A stretch of DNA of 29,685 bases from CAYTED01 sp964404075 (GTDB lineage: Bacteria; Patescibacteriota; Minisyncoccia; Moranbacterales; UBA1568): NCBI GenBank assembly GCA_964404075.1, contig CAYOIM010000005.1:1-29685 (forward strand), given 5' to 3'. A program made the position numbers and the translations under genes. Below the pieces are notes generated by a model that had not been told where the DNA came from, did not search any database, and saw nothing but the letters and a program-made list of their open reading frames with translations. How positions within the stretch are numbered: the first letter of the stretch is position 1; every line of letters starts with the position of its first letter. This document shows positions 7,894-15,781 of this stretch, in pieces.

Positions 7894-9330
7894 CTAAGAG
7901 TAATAGAGTCTTTCTTTGAGGGTGTGTATTTCTTCTTTTAATTGTTGGTTTTGTTCGGTACTTTTGTGTATTTTTTCGAAAGCATGGAGGGCGGTAGTGT
8001 GGTCCCTTCCTCCGAAAACCGCGCCAATGCTTGAGAATGATGTTTGGAGTTCGCTTCGCATGAGGTACATAGCCATCTGTCTTGGGTGTGAAACCTCCTT
8101 TTTTCGCCCTTTTTTTACGAGGTCGACGCGTTCTATTTTGTAAAACTCCTCGATAACCCTAAAAATATCGTCCAGGCTGAGGTTTTTCTTGGTTTGAAGG
8201 ATGAGTTCTGAGAGGATTTTTTCTGTGGCTGATGGAGATGGCGTCAATTTATGGAATTCGCAATAGGCGACGATCCGATTGAGGGCGCCTTCGAGTTCGC
8301 GGACATTTTGTGTGATGTTTTCGGCGATGAAGTGCAGGGATTCCCGATCTATCTCGAACCCCTTTTCTCGCATTTTCGCTTCGAGAATGGCGATGCGGGT
8401 CTCATAATTTGGACGGCTGATGTCGGTGATCATTCCGCCCTTGAAACGGGATCGGAGACGGTCTTCAAGAGTGGCGATGGCATGCGGAGGGCGGTCGCTT
8501 GATATGACTATCTGCCTGTTGAGCTGATAGAGGGAATTGAAAATATGGAAGAATTCCGCTTGAGTCTTCTCTCTTCCGGAAAGGAATTGGACATCGTCAA
8601 TGATGAGGAGGTCGATGCTTTGGTAGTAATTCTTGAACTGGTCAATCTTCTGATTTTTAATGGAATCGACGAGTTCGGTGGTGAAGCGTTCGGATGTGAT
8701 GTATTTTATTCTTTTTTCGGGGTGGTTTTTGGCCAGCTCGTTCCCGATCGATTGGAGGAGATGTGTTTTTCCGAGCCCGACGCCACCATAGATGAAGAGA
8801 GGATTGTAGACAATCCCTGGATTCTGCGAAACAGCGAAACAGGCTGCCCGTGCAAGCTCATTATTTTCGGAAACGATGAAATTCTCGAAAGTATAGCGAT
8901 GATTGAGGTTGGAATGATGCGTCGGTTGAGAACGATCGGCGACCAAATAATCCTGCCCGGATTGGTGTATAGATGGTGGATAACCTCTGCCGATGTCAAA
9001 TGAGGGCTTGTTCCCGGGGGCTTTGATGGCATCGAGCGAACGGGGGGCGGGAGTGGGTGCCGATGGCGACGATGTATGGTCGCTTCCCCGGAGGATGCAT
9101 CGGATGCTCCTAATGTCCTCGGTATGGATTTTCCGGAGAGATTTCAAAAGATAGATATTGTACTTGTTTTCAAGCCATTCTTTTGCAAATCCATTCGGGA
9201 CGCCAACGGTCACGACTCCATCGTCAATGCTGAGAATATGGGTATCCTTGAACCAAGTCAGGAAATTTGCACGGGAAATAGAAAGCTCCATTTCCCCGAG
9301 CACCGCCTTCCAGAGATCCTCATGTGTCAT
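7894..9330 (-). CDS. dnaA: Chromosomal replication initiator protein DnaA
   Basis: Initiates replication by binding DnaA boxes and melting oriC. The 478-residue protein has domain I at 1-80 (MTHEDLWKAVLGEMELSIS), a Pro/Ser-rich linker (85-140), the AAA+ core beginning YTFENFIVSENNELARAA, Walker A GGVGLGKTH (182-190), Walker B LLIIDD (241-246), and the C-terminal box-binding domain with GGRDHTTALHAF. Start 9330 is chosen because family similarity begins there; an in-frame ATG at 9384 would add 18 hydrophobic, aromatic residues with no counterpart. It diverges from rpmH and precedes dnaN. Confidence 0.97.
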   Translation of the reverse strand: MTHEDLWKAVLGEMELSISRANFLTWFKDTHILSIDDGVVTVGVPNGFAKEWLENKYNIYLLKSLRKIHTEDIRSIRCILRGSDHTSSPSAPTPAPRSLDAIKAPGNKPSFDIGRGYPPSIHQSGQDYLVADRSQPTHHSNLNHRYTFENFIVSENNELARAACFAVSQNPGIVYNPLFIYGGVGLGKTHLLQSIGNELAKNHPEKRIKYITSERFTTELVDSIKNQKIDQFKNYYQSIDLLIIDDVQFLSGREKTQAEFFHIFNSLYQLNRQIVISSDRPPHAIATLEDRLRSRFKGGMITDISRPNYETRIAILEAKMREKGFEIDRESLHFIAENITQNVRELEGALNRIVAYCEFHKLTPSPSATEKILSELILQTKKNLSLDDIFRVIEEFYKIERVDLVKKGRKKEVSHPRQMAMYLMRSELQTSFSSIGAVFGGRDHTTALHAFEKIHKSTEQNQQLKEEIHTLKERLYYS

Positions 9331-9454
9331 ACGATACGAGAAAGAAGTGAATGAAATATAGATAAATATATCATGATGGCACAATTCTATCGAGTAGGTA
9401 GGTGAACATCTGGTGTATAAGTGTGTAGAAATACCCTCAAATCAAGAGGGGAAA

Positions 9455-9483
9455 TTGACAGTTTCCTTGAAAGAGCGTATTCT
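9455..9483 (+). promoter_or_regulatory. Strong sigma-70-type promoter for rpmH-rnpA
   Basis: TTGACA at 9455-9460, exactly 17 bases, then TATTCT at 9478-9483; transcription would start near 9490, about 22 bases before the rpmH ATG. A small hairpin CCCTC/GAGGG (9434-9438/9446-9450) lies just upstream of the -35 box. This is the best promoter match in the window. Confidence 0.75.
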
Positions 9484-9511
9484 CACTCTGTTATCCGTTG
9501 ATTCCATTTGT

Positions 9512-9652
9512 ATGGCTACCAAGAGAACTTATCAACCGAAAAAGCTGAGGAGGGCTCGTCGACATGGCTTTCTCGAGCGTATGTCGACCCCGGGTGGGCG
9601 CGAGGTTGTCGCGAAGCGTCGTCGGGAGGGTCGCAAGAAACTCACCGTTTGA
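9512..9652 (+). CDS. rpmH: 50S ribosomal protein L34
   Basis: A 46-residue, very basic protein with the canonical L34 pattern: MATKRTYQPKKLRRARRHGF, then a TPGGREVVAKRR-type segment and an RRREGRKKL end. It binds 23S rRNA. ATG 9512 gives the standard N-terminus; an upstream in-frame ATG at 9413 would run through the promoter and is rejected. It diverges from dnaA and overlaps the rnpA start by one base (TGATG), so the two are translationally coupled. Confidence 0.97.
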   Translation: MATKRTYQPKKLRRARRHGFLERMSTPGGREVVAKRRREGRKKLTV

Positions 9653-9996
9653 TGCCTTTGTCTATGGTGTCTCGAGGATTCCGATTGCGGAAGAATACCG
9701 ATATAGAAAGGGTTTTTCGAAAGGGGAAACCCCTTTTTTCTCTTTTTTTGGGATGTCGGTTCGTGTCTCATCCGGGTGTCATCCTCGCCGCCTTTTCGGT
9801 CTCAAAGAAGCAATTTCCAACCGCTGTTTTCCGGAATCGCTTGAAACGGCGTCTGAGGGAGTCATTCCGAGCGCATTGGAAAGCGGGACTGGTCGCAGAG
9901 GGAGAATATGTTTTTTTCTGTACGAAACAGGCAAAAAACCCCACATCCCAGGAAATACGGGATGCGATGCGAGCCATTTTTGCAAAAATACGGTAA
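9652..9996 (+). CDS. rnpA: Ribonuclease P protein component
   Basis: A 114-residue basic protein subunit of RNase P, which removes 5' leaders from pre-tRNAs. It shows the family order: FRLRKNTDIERVFRKGK near the N-terminus, a central FVSHPG..LAAFSVSK strand region and the RNA-binding signature RNRLKRRLRE followed by the final helix. The start ATG overlaps the rpmH stop (TGATG at 9650-9654); a second ATG four codons later is possible. It is followed 34 bases later by yidC, as in most bacteria. Confidence 0.95.
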   Translation: MPLSMVSRGFRLRKNTDIERVFRKGKPLFSLFLGCRFVSHPGVILAAFSVSKKQFPTAVFRNRLKRRLRESFRAHWKAGLVAEGEYVFFCTKQAKNPTSQEIRDAMRAIFAKIR

Positions 9997-10030
9997 GATA
10001 GATGGAGAGACTATCAACTCAAAAATATCT

Positions 10031-10759
10031 ATGGGCGAATTTTTTCATGTCGTTGTTTCTCAGCCGATTTATAATGCGCTGGTTTTTTTCTACAATGTCA
10101 TACCAGGGGGCGATTTCGGTCTCGCGGTGATCGCGACGACCATTCTCCTGCGCACCGCATTCATCCCTCTGTATAAAAAACAACTGGAGTCTCAGCGGGA
10201 GATGCAGATGCTCCAGCCGAAGATCAAGGAGCTCCAAAGGCAGTACAAGGGAGACAAGGCGAAGCTCAATGAAATGCAGATGAAGCTCTACCAGGAGCAT
10301 GGCGTGAACCCGCTCGGCGGATGCCTCCCCATCATCGTTCAGGTCGTTTTTCTGATCGCTATCTATCGCGTGCTGATCGGCATCTCAGGCGCCGGATTTA
10401 TGGTCAATGGAGCGGATCTCTATCGATTTGTCTCGAACCCGGGAGAAATTGCGCATCATTTCTTCGGCATTGCCGACTTGGCGAAACCGAGCTATCTCTT
10501 CGCCGCCCTCGCCGCCCTGGCGCAGTTTTACCAGGTGAAAATGATGCTCGATGCCCAAAAGATCGATCAACCGGAGAAAAAGGGAGCAGATTCGACGGAA
10601 CCGGACTTCATGGCCATCATGAACAAGCAGATGCTTTTCATCGGACCCGGCATGACGCTGTTTATCGGGGCGACATTCCCCGCGGCGCTCTCGCTCTACT
10701 GGCTCGTTTCTACTGTGTTTACGATTGTCCAACAGATATTCATTTTTAAGAAGCAGTGA
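10031..10759 (+). CDS. yidC: Membrane protein insertase YidC (short Oxa1-type)
   Basis: Inserts and folds membrane proteins alone or with SecYEG. The 242-residue form lacks the large periplasmic domain of Gram-negative YidC and resembles Gram-positive SpoIIIJ or CPR versions. After an N-terminal helix comes LAVIATTILLRTAFIPLYKK with the conserved groove arginine R41, a charged coiled cytoplasmic hairpin (about 50-85: MQMLQPKIKELQRQYKGDK, then KLYQEHGVNPLGGCLP), and further membrane helices ending in ALSLYWLVSTVFTIVQQIFI. Start 10031 gives MGEFFHVVV; the longer frame upstream overlaps rnpA. The stop is 4 bases before the jag start. Confidence 0.94.
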   Translation: MGEFFHVVVSQPIYNALVFFYNVIPGGDFGLAVIATTILLRTAFIPLYKKQLESQREMQMLQPKIKELQRQYKGDKAKLNEMQMKLYQEHGVNPLGGCLPIIVQVVFLIAIYRVLIGISGAGFMVNGADLYRFVSNPGEIAHHFFGIADLAKPSYLFAALAALAQFYQVKMMLDAQKIDQPEKKGADSTEPDFMAIMNKQMLFIGPGMTLFIGATFPAALSLYWLVSTVFTIVQQIFIFKKQ

Positions 10760-10763
10760 CCGT

Positions 10764-11225
10764 ATGGATGCACTATACATTGTTCAGACCGAAGCCGAGA
10801 ATCTCCTCAGGGAAATGGGATTTCCCGCTGAAATAGTCGCGACGAATACGGGCGAGCGGAGTTATTCCGTCCGTATCACGGTGATCGACGGGTCGAAGCT
10901 CCTGATCGGTCAGCATGGAGTGGCGCTTTCCGCTCTCCAGTACATCATGCGATCGATTCTGACGAAAAAGCTCAAGGAGCGCATGGAGGTGCTTGTGGAT
11001 GTGAATGGGTATTGGGAGGAGAAGCGGCCGTTGCTCGAGCGGGAAGCCATCGCGGCCGAAGAAGAAGTTCTTCGGACCGGGCGTGCGGCTATTCTCCGCC
11101 CGATGCTTCCATATGAGCGGAAAGTCATACACACTTTTCTTGTCGGAAGGAAAAAGGTGACGACGGAGAGCGCGGGGCATGGCGAGGACCGGAAGGTGAT
11201 CGTCAAGGCGCTGTCGGATATGTGA
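10764..11225 (+). CDS. jag: KH-R3H RNA-binding protein (Jag/KhpB type)
   Basis: A 153-residue RNA-binding protein usually encoded behind yidC. A KH domain carries the GxxG-type loop LLIGQHG (46-52) within KLLIGQHGVALSALQYIM, and the R3H domain has LPYERKVIH (115-123) with the R-x3-H signature R119/H123, then TTESAGHGEDRKVIV. The N-terminal Jag_N domain found in Firmicutes is absent, as is common in reduced genomes. KhpB with KhpA binds many transcripts and affects cell division in Gram-positives; no KhpA is seen here. ATG 10764 is chosen because the longer frame overlaps yidC. Confidence 0.9.
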   Translation: MDALYIVQTEAENLLREMGFPAEIVATNTGERSYSVRITVIDGSKLLIGQHGVALSALQYIMRSILTKKLKERMEVLVDVNGYWEEKRPLLEREAIAAEEEVLRTGRAAILRPMLPYERKVIHTFLVGRKKVTTESAGHGEDRKVIVKALSDM

Positions 11226-11232
11226 GGGAAAA

Positions 11233-11319
11233 CACAAAAATGAAAAACACAAAAACCAAACGAAGCACCGGTCGGAACGCGAGATGGTTTTGTTTGGTTT
11301 TTGGGATTTGAGTTTTGTG
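11233..11319. repeat. Long imperfect inverted repeat between jag and wzx
   Basis: Left arm 11233-11261 and right arm 11292-11319 are reverse-complement-like over about 28 bases. The inner 11 bp AAAAACCAAAC/GTTTGGTTTTT (11251-11261/11292-11302) are perfect and the outer part is imperfect. A 30-base loop separates them. The arms are A-rich on one side and T-rich on the other, so the hairpin could end the rpmH-jag transcript before the polysaccharide operon; it is longer than a typical terminator. Confidence 0.5.
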
Positions 11320-11329
11320 CTTTGCTTCT

Positions 11330-12796
11330 ATGGCTCTTGCGCGTAAAATCGCCTACAATGTGGTCGTCGTCTCCGTTTTGAAGGTGGCGTCGACGGTTCT
11401 GCTCTCGCTGTTCTCGATCAAGCTGATAACGGGATATCTGGGGCAAGAGGGGTTCGGGCATTATGCGACGGTCCTCGCTTTTTTCGCTTTCTTTTCGGCG
11501 ATCGCGGATCTCGGCATTGGCATGATTTCTGTGCGGGAAATTTCTCGCGAGGGCGCCGATGAAAAGCGGATCCTCGGGAATGTTTTCGCGCTCCGCCTGC
11601 TGTCATCCGGGGGTATTTTTCTTCTCTCGCCGCTGTTTATTTTTTTCTTCAAGTACCCGACGGAGCTGAAAGAAGGTATTCTCATAGCGGCGTTCGCGAT
11701 CATTTTCTCGACTCTGTCGCTCGTCCTCAACGGTATTTTTCAGAAGCGGGTGGCGATGCAGGAGGTCGCGATGATCGAGTTCGTCGGGAAGGTATTGCAG
11801 GTCTCCTTCATCGCCGTCGCCGTCGCCAGGGACTGGGGCTTCCTTTCCATCGTTTCAGCTATACTCATTTCCATGAGTTTCAATGCGGTGACGGTTTTTG
11901 TGATGAGTCGTCGCCATATCCGATTCTCGCTTCGTTTCGATCGGGTCTATTGGAGGGAATTTCTCCGAGAATCATACCCTATGGGCGTGACCGCCATCAT
12001 CACCTTCCTCTATTTCAAGCTCGACACCATACTGCTTTCGGTGTTGCGTCCCGCTACGGATGTGGGCGTGTACAATGTCGCTTACAAGATCATGGAAAAC
12101 CTCATTTTCTTTCCGGCCATGCTCGCGGGGCTTATTATCCCCCTCCTTTCCAAATACCTCCTCTCCGATCGGAAGAAATTCGATCTGATCGCCTCGAAGA
12201 CATTCAAGGTATTCCTCATCATCGTGGCGCCGATCGCGGTGGGGACCTTTTTTCTCGCGGAAGATATCATTCTCATCGTCAGCGGTCCCGCATTCCTCGC
12301 TTCGGCTGCGGTTCTGCGCGTACTCATCGTTTCCCTCGCTTTCATTTTTTTCGGGCATTTCTTCAATATGATACTTCTTGTTTCAAATGCACAGAGAAAG
12401 CTCATGTGGACGCTCTCATTCGCCGCCCTGTTCAATATCACGCTGAACCTTTTCCTCATCCCCCGATTCTCCTCTATGGGCGCCGCTTTCGCATCTGCCT
12501 TGACGGAGGGCTTCGTCGTCCTTGCTGGCGCGTTCATCGCTTTTCGCCATATCGGCTACCGTCCTTCGGCGGAAGGGCTTTCCCCCATCTTCTTTGCGAG
12601 CTGTGGCATGGCGATAGTGCTTTTTCTCCTGCACGGAAGACTCTCATTCCTTCTCCTTGGTCTCGGCGCGGTTCTTTCGTATGGCGCATTGTTGTGGCTC
12701 TGCAAGGGAGTGACGAAGGAGGAGGTGCAAATCATCCTTTCCGGGAGGAATCTCTCCCGCCAACAAGCGGTTGATCTCGGAGAAACCATTTCCTGA
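11330..12796 (+). CDS. Oligosaccharide flippase, Wzx/MVF-type membrane protein
   Basis: A polytopic membrane protein of 488 residues (about 12-14 hydrophobic segments) in the polysaccharide transporter/MOP superfamily. The N-terminus ALARKIAYN...LLSLFSIKLITGYLGQEGFGHYATVL is typical: these flippases move undecaprenyl-linked oligosaccharide across the membrane. A further family-like segment is YFKLDTILLSVLRPATDVGVYNVAYKIM. It heads a run of two glycosyltransferases and two O-antigen ligase-like genes, which fits surface polysaccharide export. ATG 11330 is preferred over the in-frame ATG at 11315. The last 30 residues are a polar tail. Sugar specificity cannot be told. Confidence 0.88.
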   Translation: MALARKIAYNVVVVSVLKVASTVLLSLFSIKLITGYLGQEGFGHYATVLAFFAFFSAIADLGIGMISVREISREGADEKRILGNVFALRLLSSGGIFLLSPLFIFFFKYPTELKEGILIAAFAIIFSTLSLVLNGIFQKRVAMQEVAMIEFVGKVLQVSFIAVAVARDWGFLSIVSAILISMSFNAVTVFVMSRRHIRFSLRFDRVYWREFLRESYPMGVTAIITFLYFKLDTILLSVLRPATDVGVYNVAYKIMENLIFFPAMLAGLIIPLLSKYLLSDRKKFDLIASKTFKVFLIIVAPIAVGTFFLAEDIILIVSGPAFLASAAVLRVLIVSLAFIFFGHFFNMILLVSNAQRKLMWTLSFAALFNITLNLFLIPRFSSMGAAFASALTEGFVVLAGAFIAFRHIGYRPSAEGLSPIFFASCGMAIVLFLLHGRLSFLLLGLGAVLSYGALLWLCKGVTKEEVQIILSGRNLSRQQAVDLGETIS

Positions 12797-12826
12797 TTCT
12801 CCGTGATCTTGTAGCCAGAGGGCGCT

Positions 12827-13699
12827 ATGACAGAAAATCCGCTCGTCGCCATCATCGTGTTGAATTATAATGGGAGAGATTGCCTTCCTCTGGCTTTGCG
12901 GTCCCTGGAAACGCTCACTTATGAGCCGAAGCGGATCATCGTCGTGGATAATGATTCGAAAGACGGCTCCTTTGAAAATGCGCAAAAGGCATTTCCAAGG
13001 CATATTTTCATCAGGAATTCGGCGAATCTGGGGTTTGCGGGAGGCATGAATGCCGGTATCCGTGAGGCATTCCGATTGAATGCGAAATATGTGTGGCTCT
13101 TCAATAACGATGCGACGACCGATGCCTCCGCCTTGACCGAGATGGTCCTTTTTTGTGAAAACCGAATGGATGTGGGGGCGGCGAGCCCCATTATCACTGA
13201 TCTGCGGGGAAACGAATGGTTTGCCGGCGGGAGCATATCGTACGGTCGTATGAGGGCTGTTCATGGGAATCGTCTTGATCGGCCGGGACGGAACGGGAAT
13301 CCCTCCCGGAGCGAGTATTTGTCCGGATGCGCACTCTTCCTCCCCTCAGCGGTGCTCCAGGAGGTGGGGCTTTTGGATGAGCGGTATTTCCTCTATTATG
13401 AGGATGTGGATCTCTCGGTGCGGATACGGAAATCCGGGAAAGAGCTGTTCGTCATACCAAGGGCTCAGGTAATGCATGCGGAGCAGAGCGAACGGCACAC
13501 GGCAGAGAAAATCTATCATCTCGTGTATTCGGGACTCCTTTTTTTTCACGGGCATACCCCGGGGTACCTGCGACCGTTGATGTGGATGTATGAACGCCTG
13601 CGTCGATGGAAGAATGCCCTGGATGTACGGCGTGGTCGGGAGAATGCCATGGCGGTCGCTCGTGCCTACAGAGACTATGATCGAAGAAAACATGAATGA
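12827..13699 (+). CDS. Family 2 glycosyltransferase (WbbL/rhamnosyltransferase-like)
   Basis: A 290-residue cytoplasmic GT-A enzyme that transfers a sugar from a nucleotide donor to a growing glycan. It has the GT2 order: VAIIVLNYNGRD (7-18), RIIVVDNDSKDGS, NLGFAGGMNAGIREAF, the metal/nucleotide-binding LFNNDATTD, and the acceptor-side FLYYEDVDLSVRIRKSG with the catalytic acidic residues, then VMHAEQS. The arrangement matches rhamnosyltransferase-like members, but donor specificity is not certain. It lies 30 bases after the flippase and overlaps the next glycosyltransferase by 8 bases. Confidence 0.9.
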   Translation: MTENPLVAIIVLNYNGRDCLPLALRSLETLTYEPKRIIVVDNDSKDGSFENAQKAFPRHIFIRNSANLGFAGGMNAGIREAFRLNAKYVWLFNNDATTDASALTEMVLFCENRMDVGAASPIITDLRGNEWFAGGSISYGRMRAVHGNRLDRPGRNGNPSRSEYLSGCALFLPSAVLQEVGLLDERYFLYYEDVDLSVRIRKSGKELFVIPRAQVMHAEQSERHTAEKIYHLVYSGLLFFHGHTPGYLRPLMWMYERLRRWKNALDVRRGRENAMAVARAYRDYDRRKHE

Positions 13700-14477
13700 T
13701 CGTAAGGTTTCCCTCGTTTTCGTAAATTATCGGAGCATTTTTCATCTTTCCCGAGCCCTCCGGTTTCTTCGGGAGGACTCATTTCCTCTGGCGGAGAGAG
13801 AGATCATCGTCGTGAATCAGGATGGAGCCGAGCGGACGGCCATGAAGGCGCTCGCGGTACAGCAGGGATTTCGATTGGTACAAAGGGAGAATCTCGGCTT
13901 CGCCTCGGGAGCGAATGCGGGTGCCAAGTTGGCGACCGGAGCGTATATCGCCTTCCTCAATCCTGATGCGCGGTATTTCGCGGGAAGCATCGAGGCGATA
14001 CGGCATATTTTCGAAACACAGCAAAAGGTGGGGCTCGTCGGCGCGACACTGTGCGATGCATCTGGTCGAAGTGAGGCATGGAGCAGAGGGAGACTCCTCA
14101 CCATCGGGCGCTTGATACGGAACAACCTCTTTCCCAACAGCGTCCGTATCGGGAGGAAACACCGTGAGTCTGTCGATTGGGTGAGCGGAGGAGCATTGTT
14201 TGTCAGGAGGGAGCTGTTCCAATCCCTCGGAGGCTTTAACGAGGAGTTCTTTCTCTATTTCGAGGATATGGATCTATGTGCCCGAGCGAAACAGGCGGGT
14301 TTCTCTATCCGATCGAGCGGATTGCTTTCTTTTGCGCATGCGGGAGGCAAGAGCTTCGCGACGAAACACAGTCAAAAAACACATTTTTTCGATTCCCAGC
14401 AGAAATACTTTCGTCAGCACCGACCTTTTTGGGAACAACAGGTATTCTTTTTCTTGCGTATCATAAAAATATGGTAG
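13692..14477 (+). CDS. Family 2 glycosyltransferase, second copy
   Basis: A 261-residue GT2 enzyme related to its upstream neighbour: VSLVFVNYRS at the N-terminus, IIVVNQDG, RENLGFASGANAGAKLA, the FLNPDARYF segment in place of the DxD-like motif, VDWVSGGALFVRRELF and FLYFEDMDLCARAKQAG near the C-terminus, then SFAHAGG. ATG 13692 overlaps the previous gene by 8 bases; ATG 13677 (MIEENMNDRK) is an alternative. Its own end overlaps the next start by 7 bases. Tandem, diverged GT2 genes suggest two successive sugar additions to one repeat unit. Confidence 0.88.
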   Translation: MNDRKVSLVFVNYRSIFHLSRALRFLREDSFPLAEREIIVVNQDGAERTAMKALAVQQGFRLVQRENLGFASGANAGAKLATGAYIAFLNPDARYFAGSIEAIRHIFETQQKVGLVGATLCDASGRSEAWSRGRLLTIGRLIRNNLFPNSVRIGRKHRESVDWVSGGALFVRRELFQSLGGFNEEFFLYFEDMDLCARAKQAGFSIRSSGLLSFAHAGGKSFATKHSQKTHFFDSQQKYFRQHRPFWEQQVFFFLRIIKIW

Positions 14478-15781
14478 AACGATCGGAGGTCGTGCCGACC
14501 GCGGTGTTTCTTTTCTTTCTCCTGCTCCCATTCCAATTCGCATTGGGAGCGACGGAGGGAGTCGATGTGGCGATGGCTCGCATCGGAGCCCTCGCGATAG
14601 GGATTTTGTTTCTGGCAGAACGATTGAGAAGCGGCTCATGGATACTTCCTCCGAGGAGGGACCTTTTTTTCCTCGCCGGGTTTCTCTTCCTCGCCGGATG
14701 CTCCCTGTTCTTTGCAAGGGAGCCGTCCTGGACTGCTCGGAAGATGCTGTTTCTCCTCTCATTTTTTCCGCTGTACTTCGTTTTCACGGATATTTTCTCT
14801 CGAAGAGGAGCCCCTCTCATCAGGCATATCGGCAAGGGGTTTTTTTTCGGATCGGTCGCGGGTGCGGTCGTTTCACTTTTCCAATTCGTGGCCCAATTCA
14901 TCTTTTCCGTCGACCAGGTGCTCTCTTTCTGGCTGAGCAGGATATACCCTCTTTTCCTCGGAGAAGCATTTGCGCATGCGGTCGCCACATATCCGAGCCT
15001 TCTCGTGAATATCGCGGGGAAAACAATGCTTAGGGCGGTGGGAGTTTTCCCTGATCCGCATGTGGCGGCATTTTATTTCGGGATGGCGATACCGTTCGGG
15101 CTTTGGTTCGGGGCGAAAGCTCCTCGGGAGAAAAGGATATTCTATTTTTTCGGAACGGGCATCGTCTTTCTCGCCGATCTCTGCACATTTTCGCGCGGCG
15201 GGTATGTCGGGCTTCTTTCGGTGCTGATTTTTTTCGGTGCGTTTTCTTTCTCGCGCACGCGAGGGTACATATCGTTTCAACAGAAGCGAAAGATCGTATT
15301 GATCGCGTTGATCATTCTCAGCCTCTCCCTCTCCCTCGCGCCGGTACGGAATCGTTTCGCGGACATGTTTTCTGTGACGGATGGGTCCAATCGGGCGAGG
15401 ATCGCCCTGTGGAGCGAGGCGCTGACCCATATCGGGGAGCGACCCTTGTTTGGGTACGGGCTCGGAAATTATCCATTGAAAGTAAAGCCGAGTGCAGAGT
15501 ATCGCGAGCCGATCTATAGTCACGATATCTTCCTCGATATGGCGGCGGAGCTCGGAATCGTCGGACTCCTTCTTTTTCTGGGTATTTTTCTCTTTTCGGT
15601 TGGCATCTTTTTTGCTCGCGGAAGCTTGGCGAGTATCGCTCTGCCGGCTACGCTCGCGCTCGTCCTCTTCCTCGCGCATTCTTTCTTCGAGAACACGCTC
15701 TTTTCCGTGCATGTTCTTCCGGTTCTCCTGTTCCTTATCGCGACGATTGCATGGTATAACAGAGGGGATGAGAGAGAATAA
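14471..15781 (+). CDS. O-antigen ligase/polymerase-like membrane protein (first of two)
   Basis: A 436-residue polytopic protein with the Wzy_C/O-antigen ligase layout: about ten membrane helices, an extracytoplasmic stretch containing RIALWSEALTHIGERPLFGYGLGNYP, and the signature near the end YSHDIFLDMAAELGIVGLLLFLG, equivalent to the usual 'HN..L....E.G..G' block but with H-D instead of H-N. Such enzymes polymerise or attach undecaprenyl-linked glycans outside the membrane. ATG 14471 overlaps the end of the glycosyltransferase gene; a longer frame reaches far into that gene and is rejected. The stop overlaps the start of a second, related gene. Whether it is polymerase, ligase or protein glycosylase cannot be decided. 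Confidence 0.85.
   Translation: MVERSEVVPTAVFLFFLLLPFQFALGATEGVDVAMARIGALAIGILFLAERLRSGSWILPPRRDLFFLAGFLFLAGCSLFFAREPSWTARKMLFLLSFFPLYFVFTDIFSRRGAPLIRHIGKGFFFGSVAGAVVSLFQFVAQFIFSVDQVLSFWLSRIYPLFLGEAFAHAVATYPSLLVNIAGKTMLRAVGVFPDPHVAAFYFGMAIPFGLWFGAKAPREKRIFYFFGTGIVFLADLCTFSRGGYVGLLSVLIFFGAFSFSRTRGYISFQQKRKIVLIALIILSLSLSLAPVRNRFADMFSVTDGSNRARIALWSEALTHIGERPLFGYGLGNYPLKVKPSAEYREPIYSHDIFLDMAAELGIVGLLLFLGIFLFSVGIFFARGSLASIALPATLALVLFLAHSFFENTLFSVHVLPVLLFLIATIAWYNRGDERE

Noticed and set aside
9331..9384. Upstream extension of dnaA to an in-frame ATG at 9384
   Set aside because: The extra 18 residues are hydrophobic and aromatic and precede the conserved domain I start at 9330.
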